Shown here piece after piece: positions 43,509-52,725 of a DNA stretch of 64,000 nucleotides (positions within the stretch are counted from its first letter, which is position 1; each line of letters opens with the position of its first letter). Source of the DNA: Marinifilum sp. N1E240 (GTDB lineage: Bacteria; Bacteroidota; Bacteroidia; Bacteroidales; Marinifilaceae); assembly GCF_009295825.1 (NCBI RefSeq), contig NZ_WHKF01000002.1, positions 806,001-870,000 on the forward strand. The letters are read 5' to 3'. The notes below the pieces were generated by a model. The model saw only the letters and a list, made by a program, of their open reading frames with translations. It searched no databases and was not told the DNA's origin. A program made the position numbers and the translations under genes.

Positions 43509-44417
43509 TTAGAATAACTCTTCAATAGAAAGATATCTTTCTCCAGTATCATAGTTAAAGGTAAGAACAGTTGCTCCATTCTCAATTTCACTCAACTTTT
43601 TATCAACAGCAGCTAGTGAAGCTCCAGTAGAAATACCTGCCAAAATACCTTCGTTTACAGCTAATTCTTTCACTTTTGCAAAAGCATTATCCTTGCTAAC
43701 ACTTATTGCACCATCCAATATTTTAACATTTAGATTTTCTGGAATAAATCCTGCACCAATACCCTGAAGTGGGTGAGGACCAGGTTCTCCTCCGCTAATA
43801 ACCGGAGATGCTTCTGGTTCTACAGCAAATACTTTAAGATTTGGAAAATTTTTCTTTAAAATCTCTGCCACACCCGTGATATGTCCACCAGTCCCAACAC
43901 CGGTAATTAAATAGTCAATACCATCAGGGAAATCCTCGATAATTTCTTTAGCTGTTGTTCTTCTGTGTATATCAACATTGGCTTCATTATCAAATTGTGA
44001 AGGCATCCATGAGTTTTGTGTATTGTTAATCAATTCTTCAGCTTTTTCGATTGCACCTTTCATCCCTTTTTCACGAGGAGTTAAAACAAATTCAGCGCCA
44101 TAAGCTGCCATTAAGCTTCTTCTTTCCACCGACATGGAATCGGGCATTACGAGAATTAATTTATATCCTTTTACCGCAGCAACCATTGCTAAACCAACAC
44201 CAGTATTTCCAGATGTAGGTTCAATAATAACGGAATCTTTATTTAATAAACCATCTATCTCGGCTTTTTCGATCATTGATAATGCAATTCTATCTTTAAT
44301 ACTTCCCGCTGGATTAGAGCGTTCTAATTTCATCCAAACATTTGCATTGCTAAATATTTTATTGATCCTGACCACTGGAGTATTTCCAACTCCCTCTAAA
44401 ATGTTATTTAATTTCAT
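43509..44417 (-). CDS. cysK: Cysteine synthase A (O-acetylserine sulfhydrylase)
   Basis: 302 residues, PLP fold type II. The PLP lysine is in GSIKDRIAL, the asparagine loop is [12 protein letters not shown], and the phosphate-binding loop is [20 protein letters not shown] lies near the C-terminus. It makes cysteine from O-acetylserine and sulfide. It lies directly downstream of cysE, with 11 nt between them, giving the last two steps of cysteine synthesis in one operon. Confidence 0.96.
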   Translation of the reverse strand: MKLNNILEGVGNTPVVRINKIFSNANVWMKLERSNPAGSIKDRIALSMIEKAEIDGLLNKDSVIIEPTSGNTGVGLAMVAAVKGYKLILVMPDSMSVERRSLMAAYGAEFVLTPREKGMKGAIEKAEELINNTQNSWMPSQFDNEANVDIHRRTTAKEIIEDFPDGIDYLITGVGTGGHITGVAEILKKNFPNLKVFAVEPEASPVISGGEPGPHPLQGIGAGFIPENLNVKILDGAISVSKDNAFAKVKELAVNEGILAGISTGASLAAVDKKLSEIENGATVLTFNYDTGERYLSIEELF

Positions 44418-44428
44418 ACGACTAATTT

Positions 44429-45268
44429 TTATATTTGAAAATTTATGATTTTACTTTCATCAAGGTTGGTTCTAACCTTGGTTTCGTGTTTATGATATAC
44501 AATACTATTGGATTCAATACTTGACGTAAGCCAAACGTTTCCTCCAATAATACTATTTCTGCCAATTACTGTATCCCCACCTAATATGGTAGCGCTGGAA
44601 TATATTATTACATTATCCTCAACAGTAGGATGTCTTTTCTTGTTGGCAAGACTTTTCTTCACCTGTAAAGCTCCTAATGTAACTCCCTGATATATTTTGA
44701 CATTGTTTTTAATTATGGCAGTTTCTCCAATTACAACACCTGTTCCATGGTCAATAAAGAATGATTCTCCAATAGTGGCCCCTGGATGAATATCAATTCC
44801 GGTTTTAGTATGGGAATACTCACTCATAAGTCTTGGAATGATCGGTACTGATAAATGATAAAGAACATTACTTAATCGGTACACCATAATTGCGAAAAAT
44901 CCAGGATAGGCAATAATAACCTCTCCCAATCGATCTGCTGCAGGGTCAAATTTCTGAATTGCTTCAGCATCTTTAAGCAAAGCCTTATAAACAGCGGGCA
45001 ATTGCTTCATAAAATCATGAGTAACTTTTTCTAAAGGAGCGTTCAATTCACCTTTTACAGGCAGTAAAAGAAGCTTTAAACTTGATTCTAATTGATACAA
45101 TAATGATTCTTGATCACAGCTACTTTTAGATCTTCTGGCACTTATTGGAAATAATGTATTCATTGATTCCTCAACGAATTTTTGAGCCAAATCCCGTGAA
45201 GGCATATCGTAGTCTGAATTTTTTCTGGAAGCTTGTAATTCTTCCATTACTTTACTTAGGTAACCCAT
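44429..45268 (-). CDS. cysE: Serine O-acetyltransferase
   Basis: 279 residues from the ATG at 45268; an in-frame ATG at 45331 would add 21 unconserved residues. The protein is of the longer EpsC/SrpH type, with a helical N-terminal half and a left-handed beta-helix C-terminal half, where hexapeptide repeats begin at [22 protein letters not shown]. The C-terminus ends KIINFQI, the Ile tail expected for docking to CysK. It acetylates serine. A Cys-rich leader ORF ends about 100 nt upstream. Confidence 0.93.
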   Translation of the reverse strand: MGYLSKVMEELQASRKNSDYDMPSRDLAQKFVEESMNTLFPISARRSKSSCDQESLLYQLESSLKLLLLPVKGELNAPLEKVTHDFMKQLPAVYKALLKDAEAIQKFDPAADRLGEVIIAYPGFFAIMVYRLSNVLYHLSVPIIPRLMSEYSHTKTGIDIHPGATIGESFFIDHGTGVVIGETAIIKNNVKIYQGVTLGALQVKKSLANKKRHPTVEDNVIIYSSATILGGDTVIGRNSIIGGNVWLTSSIESNSIVYHKHETKVRTNLDESKIINFQI

Positions 45269-45369
45269 TGTTAATTTTGATTTTAAAAGTGTGAATACAC
45301 CAAATAATAAGGAATACATGTAGTTTCCCAAATAGCGAATAATATTAGTAAGATCAAGTATCTATCTAT

Positions 45370-45528
45370 CTAACAGCAACAACAATAGCAACAACAGACT
45401 TGGTTATTATTGTTTTTTGATATTTGGGAATAATATGAAAAGTACGAATGATTCGATTGCATAGCAAGATCAGCCAAAGAGTTTTGGCTAAAATTTGAAA
45501 TTGTTGTATGCAATATATCTCTTTTCAT
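45370..45528 (-). CDS. Cysteine leader peptide upstream of cysE-cysK
   Basis: A 52-residue ORF on the minus strand that ends NNNNQVCCCYCCCC: seven Cys codons (TGT/TGC) in the last eight positions before TAG. An internal ATG would give a 30-residue form. It lies 101 nt before cysE on the same strand, downstream of a -7-like element. Cys-rich leader peptides upstream of cysteine genes are known in mycobacteria; by analogy, ribosomes would slow here when Cys-tRNA is scarce. No intrinsic terminator is seen between it and cysE, so the output step may be Rho-dependent or translational. Confidence 0.7.
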   Translation of the reverse strand: MKRDILHTTISNFSQNSLADLAMQSNHSYFSYYSQISKNNNNQVCCCYCCCC

Positions 45529-45545
45529 TGTGAAGTTTCTAAAAG

Positions 45546-45553
45546 CAAACTTA
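45546..45553 (-). promoter_or_regulatory. Candidate -7 element of the cys leader
   Basis: Minus-strand TAAGTTTG matches TAnnTTTG. The predicted start would lie about 10-12 nt before the leader ATG. The -33 TTG is not at the usual distance. Confidence 0.4.
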
Positions 45554-45683
45554 TGAAAAAAAACTTAAACAAGACATCATTGTCTTATATTTTCTGTTAA
45601 TTAATTGTTATTTGATAAGGAGAGAATAATTTATACGAAAACATGAAATTCGTTAATTTTATTTATATTCAAATTACAAAAAC

Positions 45684-45902
45684 ATGAATAATATGAGTAC
45701 TTCAAAGTATATATGTCCAAAATGTGGAAATAAACAGTTTGAAACAGATGAATTTAGAGCAACCGGTGGTCGTTTTGCCAAAATATTCGATGTTCAAAAT
45801 AAAAAATTTACTACCGTAACTTGTACAAGGTGTTCCTATACCGAGCTTTATAAGGCCAGCACAAGTCAATTGGGGAATATATTCGATTTTTTCACCAATT
45901 AA
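45684..45902 (+). CDS. Small zinc-ribbon protein (COG3478/YpzJ-like)
   Basis: 72 residues. Two CxxC pairs, CPKC and CTRC, separated by about 35 residues, form a zinc ribbon, with FFDVQ-like FDVQNKKFTTV between them. The C-terminus TSQLGNIFDFFTN is conserved in this family of predicted nucleic-acid-binding proteins. Function is unknown. It lies 11 nt upstream of the phosphatase gene and may be co-transcribed. Confidence 0.8.
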   Translation: MNNMSTSKYICPKCGNKQFETDEFRATGGRFAKIFDVQNKKFTTVTCTRCSYTELYKASTSQLGNIFDFFTN

Positions 45903-45913
45903 TATTATACTCG

Positions 45914-46387
45914 ATGATGAAAAAACAATTACTTTTTGTCTGCTTAGGAAATATCTGTCGATCACCAAGTGCTGAAGCTGTAATGAATGGCTTTTTACAA
46001 ATAAACATGCTTGATGATGAATTTGAATGCGATTCAGCTGGAACAGGAGGCTGGCACGCTGGCGAAAGAGCCGATGGGAGAATGATGACCCACGCAGCTC
46101 GCCGTGATTACAATTTAACAAGTATTGCTCGTCAATTCGACCCTGCGACAGATTTTGATCAATTTGATTTAATTATTGGCATGGATCAACAAAATGTATC
46201 TGATTTGAAAGGGATGGCACGCAAGAAATCTGATCTTGATAAAATTAAATCAATGACTGATTACTGCTCCAGGTATACGCATTATGATTCAGTTCCGGAT
46301 CCATATTACGGAGGATCGGATGGATTTGAATTGGTTTTAGATATTTTAGAGGACGCATGTGAAGGATTGCTTAAAGAACTAAATTAA
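45914..46387 (+). CDS. Low-molecular-weight protein tyrosine phosphatase
   Basis: 157 residues. The P-loop CLGNICRS (C10 to R16) lies at the N-terminus and the catalytic general acid is in VPDPYYGG. It dephosphorylates protein tyrosine or possibly arginine residues in the cytoplasm. Its stop codon overlaps the start of the next gene by one base (TAATG), so the two are likely co-translated. Confidence 0.93.
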   Translation: MMKKQLLFVCLGNICRSPSAEAVMNGFLQINMLDDEFECDSAGTGGWHAGERADGRMMTHAARRDYNLTSIARQFDPATDFDQFDLIIGMDQQNVSDLKGMARKKSDLDKIKSMTDYCSRYTHYDSVPDPYYGGSDGFELVLDILEDACEGLLKELN

Positions 46388-47256
46388 TGAAAGCAGCAGG
46401 AGTTGTAAATAAAATAGAAGATTGGGCGGGGAAGAAGATTGTCAACTACAAGTCTGTTACTGGTGGATCAATTGCTAAAACCGATCAGATTGAATTTGAG
46501 GACGGTCGATCTGGTTTTCTGAAAACAGGATCCGAATTGTCTGATGTTTTTCAGAAGGAGGCGAATGGTCTTAAAGAGCTTGCAAAAACAAATTGCATTC
46601 GTGTACCCGAAGTGCTATTGGTTGATGAGAATTTCCTGCTTCTTGAGTTCATAGAGCAGAGAAGAAAGGATCAGAAATTCTTTATTCATTTTGGAGAGCA
46701 ATTGGCGAACCTTCATTCCCGAACTGCTTTTAAATTTGGATTCAAAGAGGATAATTATATAGGATCAACTCCTCAGCTTAATACTACGAAACCTAACGAA
46801 GCTGAAAACTGGATAGATTTTTATTACAATAAACGCTTGTTATATCAATACAAGCTAGCCGAACAAAAAGGTTTGGCTGGCAATGAACTAAAAAATGGTT
46901 TTCTTATCCTGGAAAACAGAATTGAAGAGATACTGGAAGGGAGTGAAGAAAAGCCAACTCTGATACATGGTGATTTGTGGAATGGCAATTATCTGTGTGA
47001 TGTAAATTCTAATCCAGTTCTAATTGATCCAGCGGTTTATTATGGACATAGAGAAGCAGATTTGGCAATGACGAAACTTTTTGGAGGATTTGATGATATC
47101 TTCTACGATACGTATTCGAAACACAAGCCATTGCCACAAGGCTATGATTACAGAGAAAACATTTACATGTTATATCATGTATTGAATCACCTTAATTTAT
47201 TCGGAAATTCGTATTACGGACAAGCTGTAAGGCTTGTGTGGTCCTATTTGCATTAA
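46387..47256 (+). CDS. Fructosamine kinase family protein
   Basis: 289 residues, a kinase-like fold of the fructosamine/ketosamine-3-kinase family. The catalytic loop is LIHGDLWNGNYL and the metal-binding Asp is in VLIDPAVYYGHREADLAM. The family phosphorylates sugars on glycated amines, leading to deglycation. It overlaps the upstream phosphatase gene, and in other bacteria the same pair is often adjacent. Confidence 0.92.
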   Translation: MKAAGVVNKIEDWAGKKIVNYKSVTGGSIAKTDQIEFEDGRSGFLKTGSELSDVFQKEANGLKELAKTNCIRVPEVLLVDENFLLLEFIEQRRKDQKFFIHFGEQLANLHSRTAFKFGFKEDNYIGSTPQLNTTKPNEAENWIDFYYNKRLLYQYKLAEQKGLAGNELKNGFLILENRIEEILEGSEEKPTLIHGDLWNGNYLCDVNSNPVLIDPAVYYGHREADLAMTKLFGGFDDIFYDTYSKHKPLPQGYDYRENIYMLYHVLNHLNLFGNSYYGQAVRLVWSYLH

Positions 47257-48554
47257 TCAAATAGGACTTTAATCAAATCTATTTCTCCGCCATAAAAATG
47301 AATGTAAGAAGCTATGGTATTCTTCTTTTTAAAGATATGTGTATCCAATTTTTTACCTCTTGCAGAATAAACTTCACCAATACTCAAATTCTCTTCAGCT
47401 CCATTAAGGTGTGAATAATGAAATTCATGTCCGAAAAGCTCAACTCCATTAAGATTAATCTTTCGATAACCTAAATGGAGTTTCATATTTTCCATTGATG
47501 CAGATTGCTTAAAAAAGCCAATCATAGGATATTTATTAGATTCTTTATCCACTATAGAATCGCTCAAATACATCATACCACCACATTCGGCTAATACCTT
47601 ACCACCATTTTCACAATAGTTTAAAATTTGAGATTTCAATTTCGTATTTTTACTTAACTCCTTTAGATAAAGTTCAGGATATCCACCAGCAAAATATAGT
47701 AGATCGGCTTCAGGCAATTTCTGATCCCGAATAGGTGAAAAATATTCAATATTACCTAATTTTTCAAGTGCTTTAAGATTTTCATGATAAGTGAAGTTAA
47801 AAGCTTCATCCTTTGCAACAGCAATCTTTAATTTCCCTTTTTTATTTGACTCAATTTGATCAGGAACAGTAATATCTTTACAAGTGATTTCCATTAATCG
47901 CTCCACATTTACTGTTTCATTTATGTGGGAAGCTATCTGTTCAATTTTATCTTCGTATTTGTCTGTAGACGAGATTTGAAGCCCTAAATGACGTGATGGC
48001 AGACTGATCTCTTCATTTTTCTTTACGTATCCTAAAGCTTCAACGCCAACATCTTCACAGGCATCTTTTAGAAATTGATAATGGGATTCTCCCGATACAA
48101 AATTAAAAATCACACCAGCAAGATTTATATCCTTGTAAAAGTTTTTAAATCCATAAAGTAAAGGAGCAACCGAGTATGCGGTAGCTTTTGCATTCACCAC
48201 AAGAATTACCGGTATATTAAGACGTTCAGCAATTTCGGCAGAGCTTCCCTTCATTTTTTTTGCACCATCAAATAAGCCCATTACACCTTCAACAACAGAA
48301 ACATCCTTATTCTGAGAATATTTTTGATACAATTCTTGCACATACTTTTCGCTACTCATAAATGTATCTAAATTGATAGAAACATTTCCAGAAGCCCACG
48401 CATGATGCTTAGTATCTAAATAATCAGGTCCGCATTTAAATGCTTGCACGCTTAAACCATTGTTTTTGAAGATTCTCAGTAATCCTTGCGTAACTGTAGT
48501 TTTTCCGCTATTACTCGAAGGAGCAGCAATCAAAAATTGAGGTATAGAAGTCAT
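47253..48554 (-). CDS. cbiA: Cobyrinate a,c-diamide synthase (CobB/CbiA)
   Basis: 433 residues. The N-terminal P-loop domain has APSSNSGKTTVTQGLL and KCGPDYLD, then VEGVMGLFDG. The C-terminal glutamine amidotransferase-like domain carries the nucleophile Cys in LAECGGMMYL and a late His in HEFHYSHL. It amidates cobyrinate with glutamine and ATP in corrin synthesis. It converges with the kinase gene, overlapping by 4 nt. No other cobalamin gene is in the window. Confidence 0.9.
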   Translation of the reverse strand: MTSIPQFLIAAPSSNSGKTTVTQGLLRIFKNNGLSVQAFKCGPDYLDTKHHAWASGNVSINLDTFMSSEKYVQELYQKYSQNKDVSVVEGVMGLFDGAKKMKGSSAEIAERLNIPVILVVNAKATAYSVAPLLYGFKNFYKDINLAGVIFNFVSGESHYQFLKDACEDVGVEALGYVKKNEEISLPSRHLGLQISSTDKYEDKIEQIASHINETVNVERLMEITCKDITVPDQIESNKKGKLKIAVAKDEAFNFTYHENLKALEKLGNIEYFSPIRDQKLPEADLLYFAGGYPELYLKELSKNTKLKSQILNYCENGGKVLAECGGMMYLSDSIVDKESNKYPMIGFFKQSASMENMKLHLGYRKINLNGVELFGHEFHYSHLNGAEENLSIGEVYSARGKKLDTHIFKKKNTIASYIHFYGGEIDLIKVLFD

Positions 48555-48646
48555 AGAAATAAAAATAATAAGGAGGCAAAAATAGAATTAAATTTTAAAG
48601 TATACTTCATCAAATTTAATTCATTATACATTCAGAAAAGATAATT

Positions 48647-49357
48647 TTAGGGAATGAAAAAATCTTCAGCGATACTCTCCAACACTTTATAGTTGATTAA
48701 ATGTCCTTTTTTATTGAATTCCTCCATTCTAACTAAACCTACATTAATGGCATACCATTCGACTACTTTAGTCTTCGATTTAGAAATTCCGGAATAAGAT
48801 ATTTTATCAGTAGAAATCCGATAGCAGGTAAACTTTCCTGCGGGTGTTTCAATACTTTCCTGACCATCTACTTTTCGATTTATGAGTAATACATTCATCG
48901 ACATTAAAATAGATCCAGTTCCTCTTAAAATACTAGCTTGACAAATAGCTTCCGGTAGCATTTGTCCGATAATTGGTTTTAAAGGCAACAGTACACTATC
49001 AGCTTTAATCTTAATTACCATTCGTTGGTAAGAGTCTAATTTAATCGGATCTAAATATCGTTCGGCTCCCATAAAAAAGTTAGAATCTTTACTTGTAAAG
49101 TGAAAATATTGATAAAATGTATTTTGCTTTATTGTTGTAATTTCGGACTCAATATTGTACTTTATATTTCCAAATTTATCTTTCGATTTCCCAGATAATT
49201 GCCAAATTTCAGTAAAAGTTTTTCTGTTTTTATGATCGTAATTGACATATTTGGCTTTAAAATTTCTTTTTGAAGGAACGTAGGAATAATCTCGCTGGCA
49301 GATGCCAGAGAAACACGATATTAGAATTAAGAATATAGTAGAGTAGAGTATTTTCAT
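48647..49357 (-). CDS. TapB/DUF3108-like secreted protein
   Basis: 236 residues with a signal peptide (about 1-20, ending SGICQ). The mature part is beta-rich; ETPAGKFTCYRIS followed by KVVEWYAINVGLVRMEEFNKKG is the pattern shared by DUF3108/TapB-like proteins. Function is unknown, but a periplasmic or outer-membrane-associated location is likely. Monocistronic. Confidence 0.65.
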   Translation of the reverse strand: MKILYSTIFLILISCFSGICQRDYSYVPSKRNFKAKYVNYDHKNRKTFTEIWQLSGKSKDKFGNIKYNIESEITTIKQNTFYQYFHFTSKDSNFFMGAERYLDPIKLDSYQRMVIKIKADSVLLPLKPIIGQMLPEAICQASILRGTGSILMSMNVLLINRKVDGQESIETPAGKFTCYRISTDKISYSGISKSKTKVVEWYAINVGLVRMEEFNKKGHLINYKVLESIAEDFFIP

Positions 49358-49551
49358 TCAATTATGCTTACGTATCAAAATATAAATTTACACAAAATCT
49401 AAGAAGCATAAAATTATCTTATCCCTTATTTAATCACGTACACAAGAGATTCTAAATAAGTCAATGAAAGTTTAATTTTTATTAAAATTCTCTATATTCG
49501 TACCAACAACCTTATTATCAACCTGCATGTTTAATAGATTAATTATAGCGT

Positions 49552-50064
49552 ATGAGAAGAATTATTATTGCAGGTTTATTCCTAATGTCATCACTGAATT
49601 TTACCTCTTGTAGTAGCAGTAAGGATGAATTTGTAGAAGATCAGATTAACATTGATGAAAATCCGATTAGTGAAAATGAACTGCTTAGATTGGTGAATGA
49701 AGTTAGAGCTTCTGGCACAACCTGCGGGGAAACTTATTATCCGCCAGTTGGAGAATTAAGTTGGAATACCAAACTGGAACAAGCCGGATTGAATCACAGT
49801 CAGGATATGATTGATAATGATTTTTTTGAGCATCAATCATCCGATGGCAGAAGCCTTACGGATAGATTAAATGAAGTTGAATACAATTACAGTTATGCTG
49901 GAGAGAATATTGCCTTTGGATACACAAACGAAAACGCTGTTGTAAATGCATGGCTAAGAAGTCAGGGACATTGTGCTAATATCATGAATCCTAACTTTAC
50001 AGAAATGGGAGTTGGTAGAGTAGGTAATTATTGGACTCAAGATTTTGGAAAACCAAAACAATAG
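49552..50064 (+). CDS. CAP-domain lipoprotein (SCP/PR1 family)
   Basis: 170 residues. The lipobox NFTSC puts the lipidated cysteine at residue 20. The CAP domain follows: ELLRLVNEVRASG, WNTKLEQAGLNHSQDM, FFEHQSSDGRSLTDRL, YAGENIAFG and WLRSQGHCANIMNPNFTEMGVG, with the two His and Glu residues of the family. The role of bacterial CAP proteins is not settled. A terminator hairpin follows. Confidence 0.92.
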   Translation: MRRIIIAGLFLMSSLNFTSCSSSKDEFVEDQINIDENPISENELLRLVNEVRASGTTCGETYYPPVGELSWNTKLEQAGLNHSQDMIDNDFFEHQSSDGRSLTDRLNEVEYNYSYAGENIAFGYTNENAVVNAWLRSQGHCANIMNPNFTEMGVGRVGNYWTQDFGKPKQ

Positions 50065-50073
50065 GGTATAAAA

Positions 50074-50105
50074 AAACCACCTCAAGCGTTAATCGAGATG
50101 GTTTT
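50074..50105. terminator. Terminator between the CAP lipoprotein gene and rplI
   Basis: AAACCACCTC and GAGATGGTTT pair with one mismatch, with As on one side and Ts on the other, so it can act in both directions. Confidence 0.65.
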
Positions 50106-50172
50106 AATCTGTTTGTTTGAAAAGCTTTAAGTTTGTCTGTTAAAACTTAAATTAATTTTATTTCGAAGCGAA

Positions 50173-50616
50173 TTATTCCGACACTACTTCAAATTCGATC
50201 TCTACTTTAACTTCTTTGTGAAGTTTTACAGTAGCGGTATATTTACCGATCTCTTTTACAGCGTCTTTAATAGAAATCACTTTTCTGTCAATTTCGAACC
50301 CTTGAGCAGTTAATGCTTCAGCAATTTGAATGTTGTTAACAGATCCGAAAATTTTACCAGTAGTACTAGTTTTAGCACCTAAGCTAATAGTAACACCTTC
50401 TAATTTCTTAGCAATTTCTAATGCTTCGTTTTTGATTTTCTCCTGCTTATGAGCACTTTGTCTCATGTTCTCAGCATGCATTTTTTTAGCTGACTCTGTA
50501 GCTAAAATTGCAATACCATTAGGAATCAAATAATTTCTTCCGTAACCATTCTTAACAGTTACGATATCGTTTTTATATCCTAAAGTATGGATATCTTGTT
50601 TTAAGATTACTTCCAT
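50173..50616 (-). CDS. rplI: 50S ribosomal protein L9
   Basis: 147 residues. The N-terminal domain reads MEVILKQDIHTLGYKNDIVTVKNGYGRNYLIP, condensed here to its conserved core GYKNDIVTVKNGYGRNYLIP. A long connecting helix and a C-terminal domain with FGSVNNIQIAEAL follow. It is the last gene of the rpsF-rpsR-rplI operon. Confidence 0.98.
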   Translation of the reverse strand: MEVILKQDIHTLGYKNDIVTVKNGYGRNYLIPNGIAILATESAKKMHAENMRQSAHKQEKIKNEALEIAKKLEGVTISLGAKTSTTGKIFGSVNNIQIAEALTAQGFEIDRKVISIKDAVKEIGKYTATVKLHKEVKVEIEFEVVSE

Positions 50617-50639
50617 TTCGTTTCCTCCTTCTTTAAAGA

Positions 50640-50909
50640 TTATTTCATCATGTCAGTTACATATGGTAGCAATGCAATGTGACGAGCACGTTTAACTGCA
50701 GTAGCAACCTTTCTCTGGTATTTTAAAGAAGTACCTGTGATACGACGAGGCAAGATCTTTCCTTGTTCGTTCAAGAATTTCTTTAAGAATTCAGGATCTT
50801 TGTAATCGATGTACTTAATCTTGTTTTTCTTGAAACGACAGTATTTTTTCTTTTTGATCTCAACTGAAGGTGGGGTCAAATATCTGATTTCTGATTGATT
50901 CTGTGCCAT
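50640..50909 (-). CDS. rpsR: 30S ribosomal protein S18
   Basis: 89 residues, basic, with the core [20 protein letters not shown], then [20 protein letters not shown] and [10 protein letters not shown]. It binds 16S rRNA together with S6. It sits between rpsF (3 nt) and rplI (23 nt). Confidence 0.98.
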   Translation of the reverse strand: MAQNQSEIRYLTPPSVEIKKKKYCRFKKNKIKYIDYKDPEFLKKFLNEQGKILPRRITGTSLKYQRKVATAVKRARHIALLPYVTDMMK

Positions 50910-50912
50910 GAC

Positions 50913-51263
50913 TTATTTCTCCTCTTTAGTTTCTTTAAGGTTTCCTTTTCTTTTAATTGAGTACTCAAAAGCATACTTATCAAGCTTGAAAGTTAAGAAA
51001 CGGATGACTTTCTCATCACGTCTGTAGTTCAATTCCAATTTCTCGATTAATTCGCCCGGAGCATCAAATTGAAGCAATTGGTAAAAACCAGTGCTTTTCT
51101 TTTGAATTGGATAAGCCAACTTGCGCAGTCCCCAGTTCTCCTCATTTACGATCTTACCGCCGTTAGTTGTGATAAGAGTCTTGAATTTTTCTACCGCCTC
51201 CTTTACCTGAGCCTCAGATAAAACGGGAGTTACAATGAAAACGGTTTCATAATGATTCAACAT
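50913..51263 (-). CDS. rpsF: 30S ribosomal protein S6
   Basis: 116 residues: [13 protein letters not shown] at the N-terminus and [22 protein letters not shown] in the centre, ending in a charged tail. It is the first gene of the operon. A leader of about 110 nt precedes it and contains a 9-bp hairpin (ACTATTCTT/AAGAATAGT, 51325-51354). Autoregulatory S6:S18 leaders exist in other phyla, but I could not identify the CCG-containing bulge of that motif here. Confidence 0.97.
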   Translation of the reverse strand: MLNHYETVFIVTPVLSEAQVKEAVEKFKTLITTNGGKIVNEENWGLRKLAYPIQKKSTGFYQLLQFDAPGELIEKLELNYRRDEKVIRFLTFKLDKYAFEYSIKRKGNLKETKEEK

Positions 51264-51378
51264 AACTTAAATAATTTAATTTAATACTTAATAATTAAGT
51301 GTTTTTTATTGAGCCGCAAAATTAACTATTCTTTTTTGATTTTTCAAGAATAGTAGATGTTTATTCAGCTACAAGGCG

Positions 51379-51386
51379 CAAAAGTA
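51379..51386 (-). promoter_or_regulatory. Candidate -7 element of the rpsF operon
   Basis: Minus-strand TACTTTTG matches TAnnTTTG. The flanking string GCGCAAAAGTA (plus strand) is identical to the one at the promoter upstream of the methyltransferase gene. Confidence 0.5.
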
Positions 51387-51550
51387 ACAAATTGAATCAA
51401 GAAAAACAGAAACATTTTAAAGTATTATTTACGAAATATGTTATTTATATATGAATAATAATTTGTTCTCAATCTGTATTCCTTGCTACACTTGGCAAGC
51501 CTCCTAATTTTTTGTAACTTATTACTAAAGGTTAAACTAAACACAGGCTT

Positions 51551-52675
51551 ATGAAGGACAGGATGATAACATTAGCGACATATAGTTACTCTAGAGCCCA
51601 ATTGCTTAAAACTCGTCTGGAATCAGAAGGAGTTGAGTGCTATTTGAAGAATTTGAATTTAATACAATCTGCTATTGGTGGTGGAGTAAAAGTTCGAATT
51701 AAGGAAGAAGATCTCAATCGAGCTCTTAAAATCATTGAAGAACTCGATTTGAGTTATGCTCAGGAAGATTTGGATAAAAATTTTCCTCAAAGGAATTTAG
51801 ATGTAAATAGAATTTTAGTTCCAGTAGATTTCTCTGATTTCTCACCAAAACTTTGTGATTCAGCCGTAGGAATTGCAAAAAAATTTAATGCGGATATCTT
51901 ACTATTTCACACTTATTTTGCTTCTGCAATCGAATCGGTTCCATTTTCAGATAGTTATACTTACAACTCAACGGTTGTAGAGGTACTGTCAGAAGTGGAA
52001 AAAAATGCCAAAGCACGTATTAAAGAACTCTACTATGATATTCGTAATCGCTTGGAGTTAGAAAAAATTGATGGAATTGAAGTTGATTATGCATTAAGCG
52101 GAGGAACAGCATCATCCGAAATATTAACTCAATGTGAGAAATATCAACCTGATTTAATGATAATGGGAAGTAGGGGAGAAACAGCTGGAACTACAAATTT
52201 ACTTGGTAGTGTGGTGTCAAATGTTTTGGAAGAAACCAATGTGCCGGTGCTAATCCTATCAGATCAGGGAGAACAGATCGATTTAGATGAAATTGATAAT
52301 ATCATGTATGCAACTGATTTCGATAAGGCGGATTTTAGAGCAATTGCCAATCTAAAATACATTACAAAGCCTTATGATATGAAAATCCATTGTGTTCACT
52401 TCGAAGAGAAGGAAATTGAAGATCCTATTGAAGAACATCGCATGCAAATCTTAAGAAAGTATTTGAAAAGAGCATTAGGTGAATCAGAGGTGAGTTGCAG
52501 AATTATTCACGAGAATAATAAAATGGAAGGAATTGAGAAATATACTCACGATCATGACATTGGAATGATTGCAATTTTAGCAAGAAAACACAATTTATTA
52601 CAACGACTATTCTTTGGACAAATGTCAAGAAAACTATTTATTAAAACACACATGCCAATCTTAGTATTTCATTAA
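51551..52675 (+). CDS. DUF2007 domain fused to two universal stress protein domains
   Basis: 374 residues. The first 65 residues (ITLATYSYSRAQLLKTRLES to LKIIEELDL) form a DUF2007 domain. Two Usp domains follow: ILVPVDFSDFSPKL (about 92-230), with GSRGETAGTTNLLGSVVSNVL providing a good ATP-binding G-2x-G-9x-G-S/T-like loop, and IMYATDFDKADFRA (about 252-374), less conserved. It is probably a cytoplasmic stress or energy sensor. The fusion is uncommon; DUF2007 usually occurs alone. Confidence 0.88.
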   Translation: MKDRMITLATYSYSRAQLLKTRLESEGVECYLKNLNLIQSAIGGGVKVRIKEEDLNRALKIIEELDLSYAQEDLDKNFPQRNLDVNRILVPVDFSDFSPKLCDSAVGIAKKFNADILLFHTYFASAIESVPFSDSYTYNSTVVEVLSEVEKNAKARIKELYYDIRNRLELEKIDGIEVDYALSGGTASSEILTQCEKYQPDLMIMGSRGETAGTTNLLGSVVSNVLEETNVPVLILSDQGEQIDLDEIDNIMYATDFDKADFRAIANLKYITKPYDMKIHCVHFEEKEIEDPIEEHRMQILRKYLKRALGESEVSCRIIHENNKMEGIEKYTHDHDIGMIAILARKHNLLQRLFFGQMSRKLFIKTHMPILVFH

Positions 52676-52693
52676 TATATAGATATGCAAATA

Positions 52694-52725
52694 ATAAAAA
52701 AAAGACGCGTTTGCGTCTTTTTTTA
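52694..52725. terminator. Bidirectional terminator between the Usp fusion gene and mtaB
   Basis: AAAAAAAGACGC and GCGTCTTTTTTT form a near-perfect stem with a short loop. Confidence 0.85.

Noticed and set aside
45372-45400. CAA/CAG-rich repeat as a simple microsatellite only
   Set aside because: It could be a plain repeat, but it lies in frame at the end of an open ORF, on the cysE strand, just upstream of cysteine synthesis genes. The leader reading explains both content and place better.
51264-51378. S6:S18-binding leader upstream of rpsF
   Set aside because: There is a good hairpin, but the CCG-containing bulge that defines the known motif was not found, so it is mentioned only as a hairpin under rpsF.
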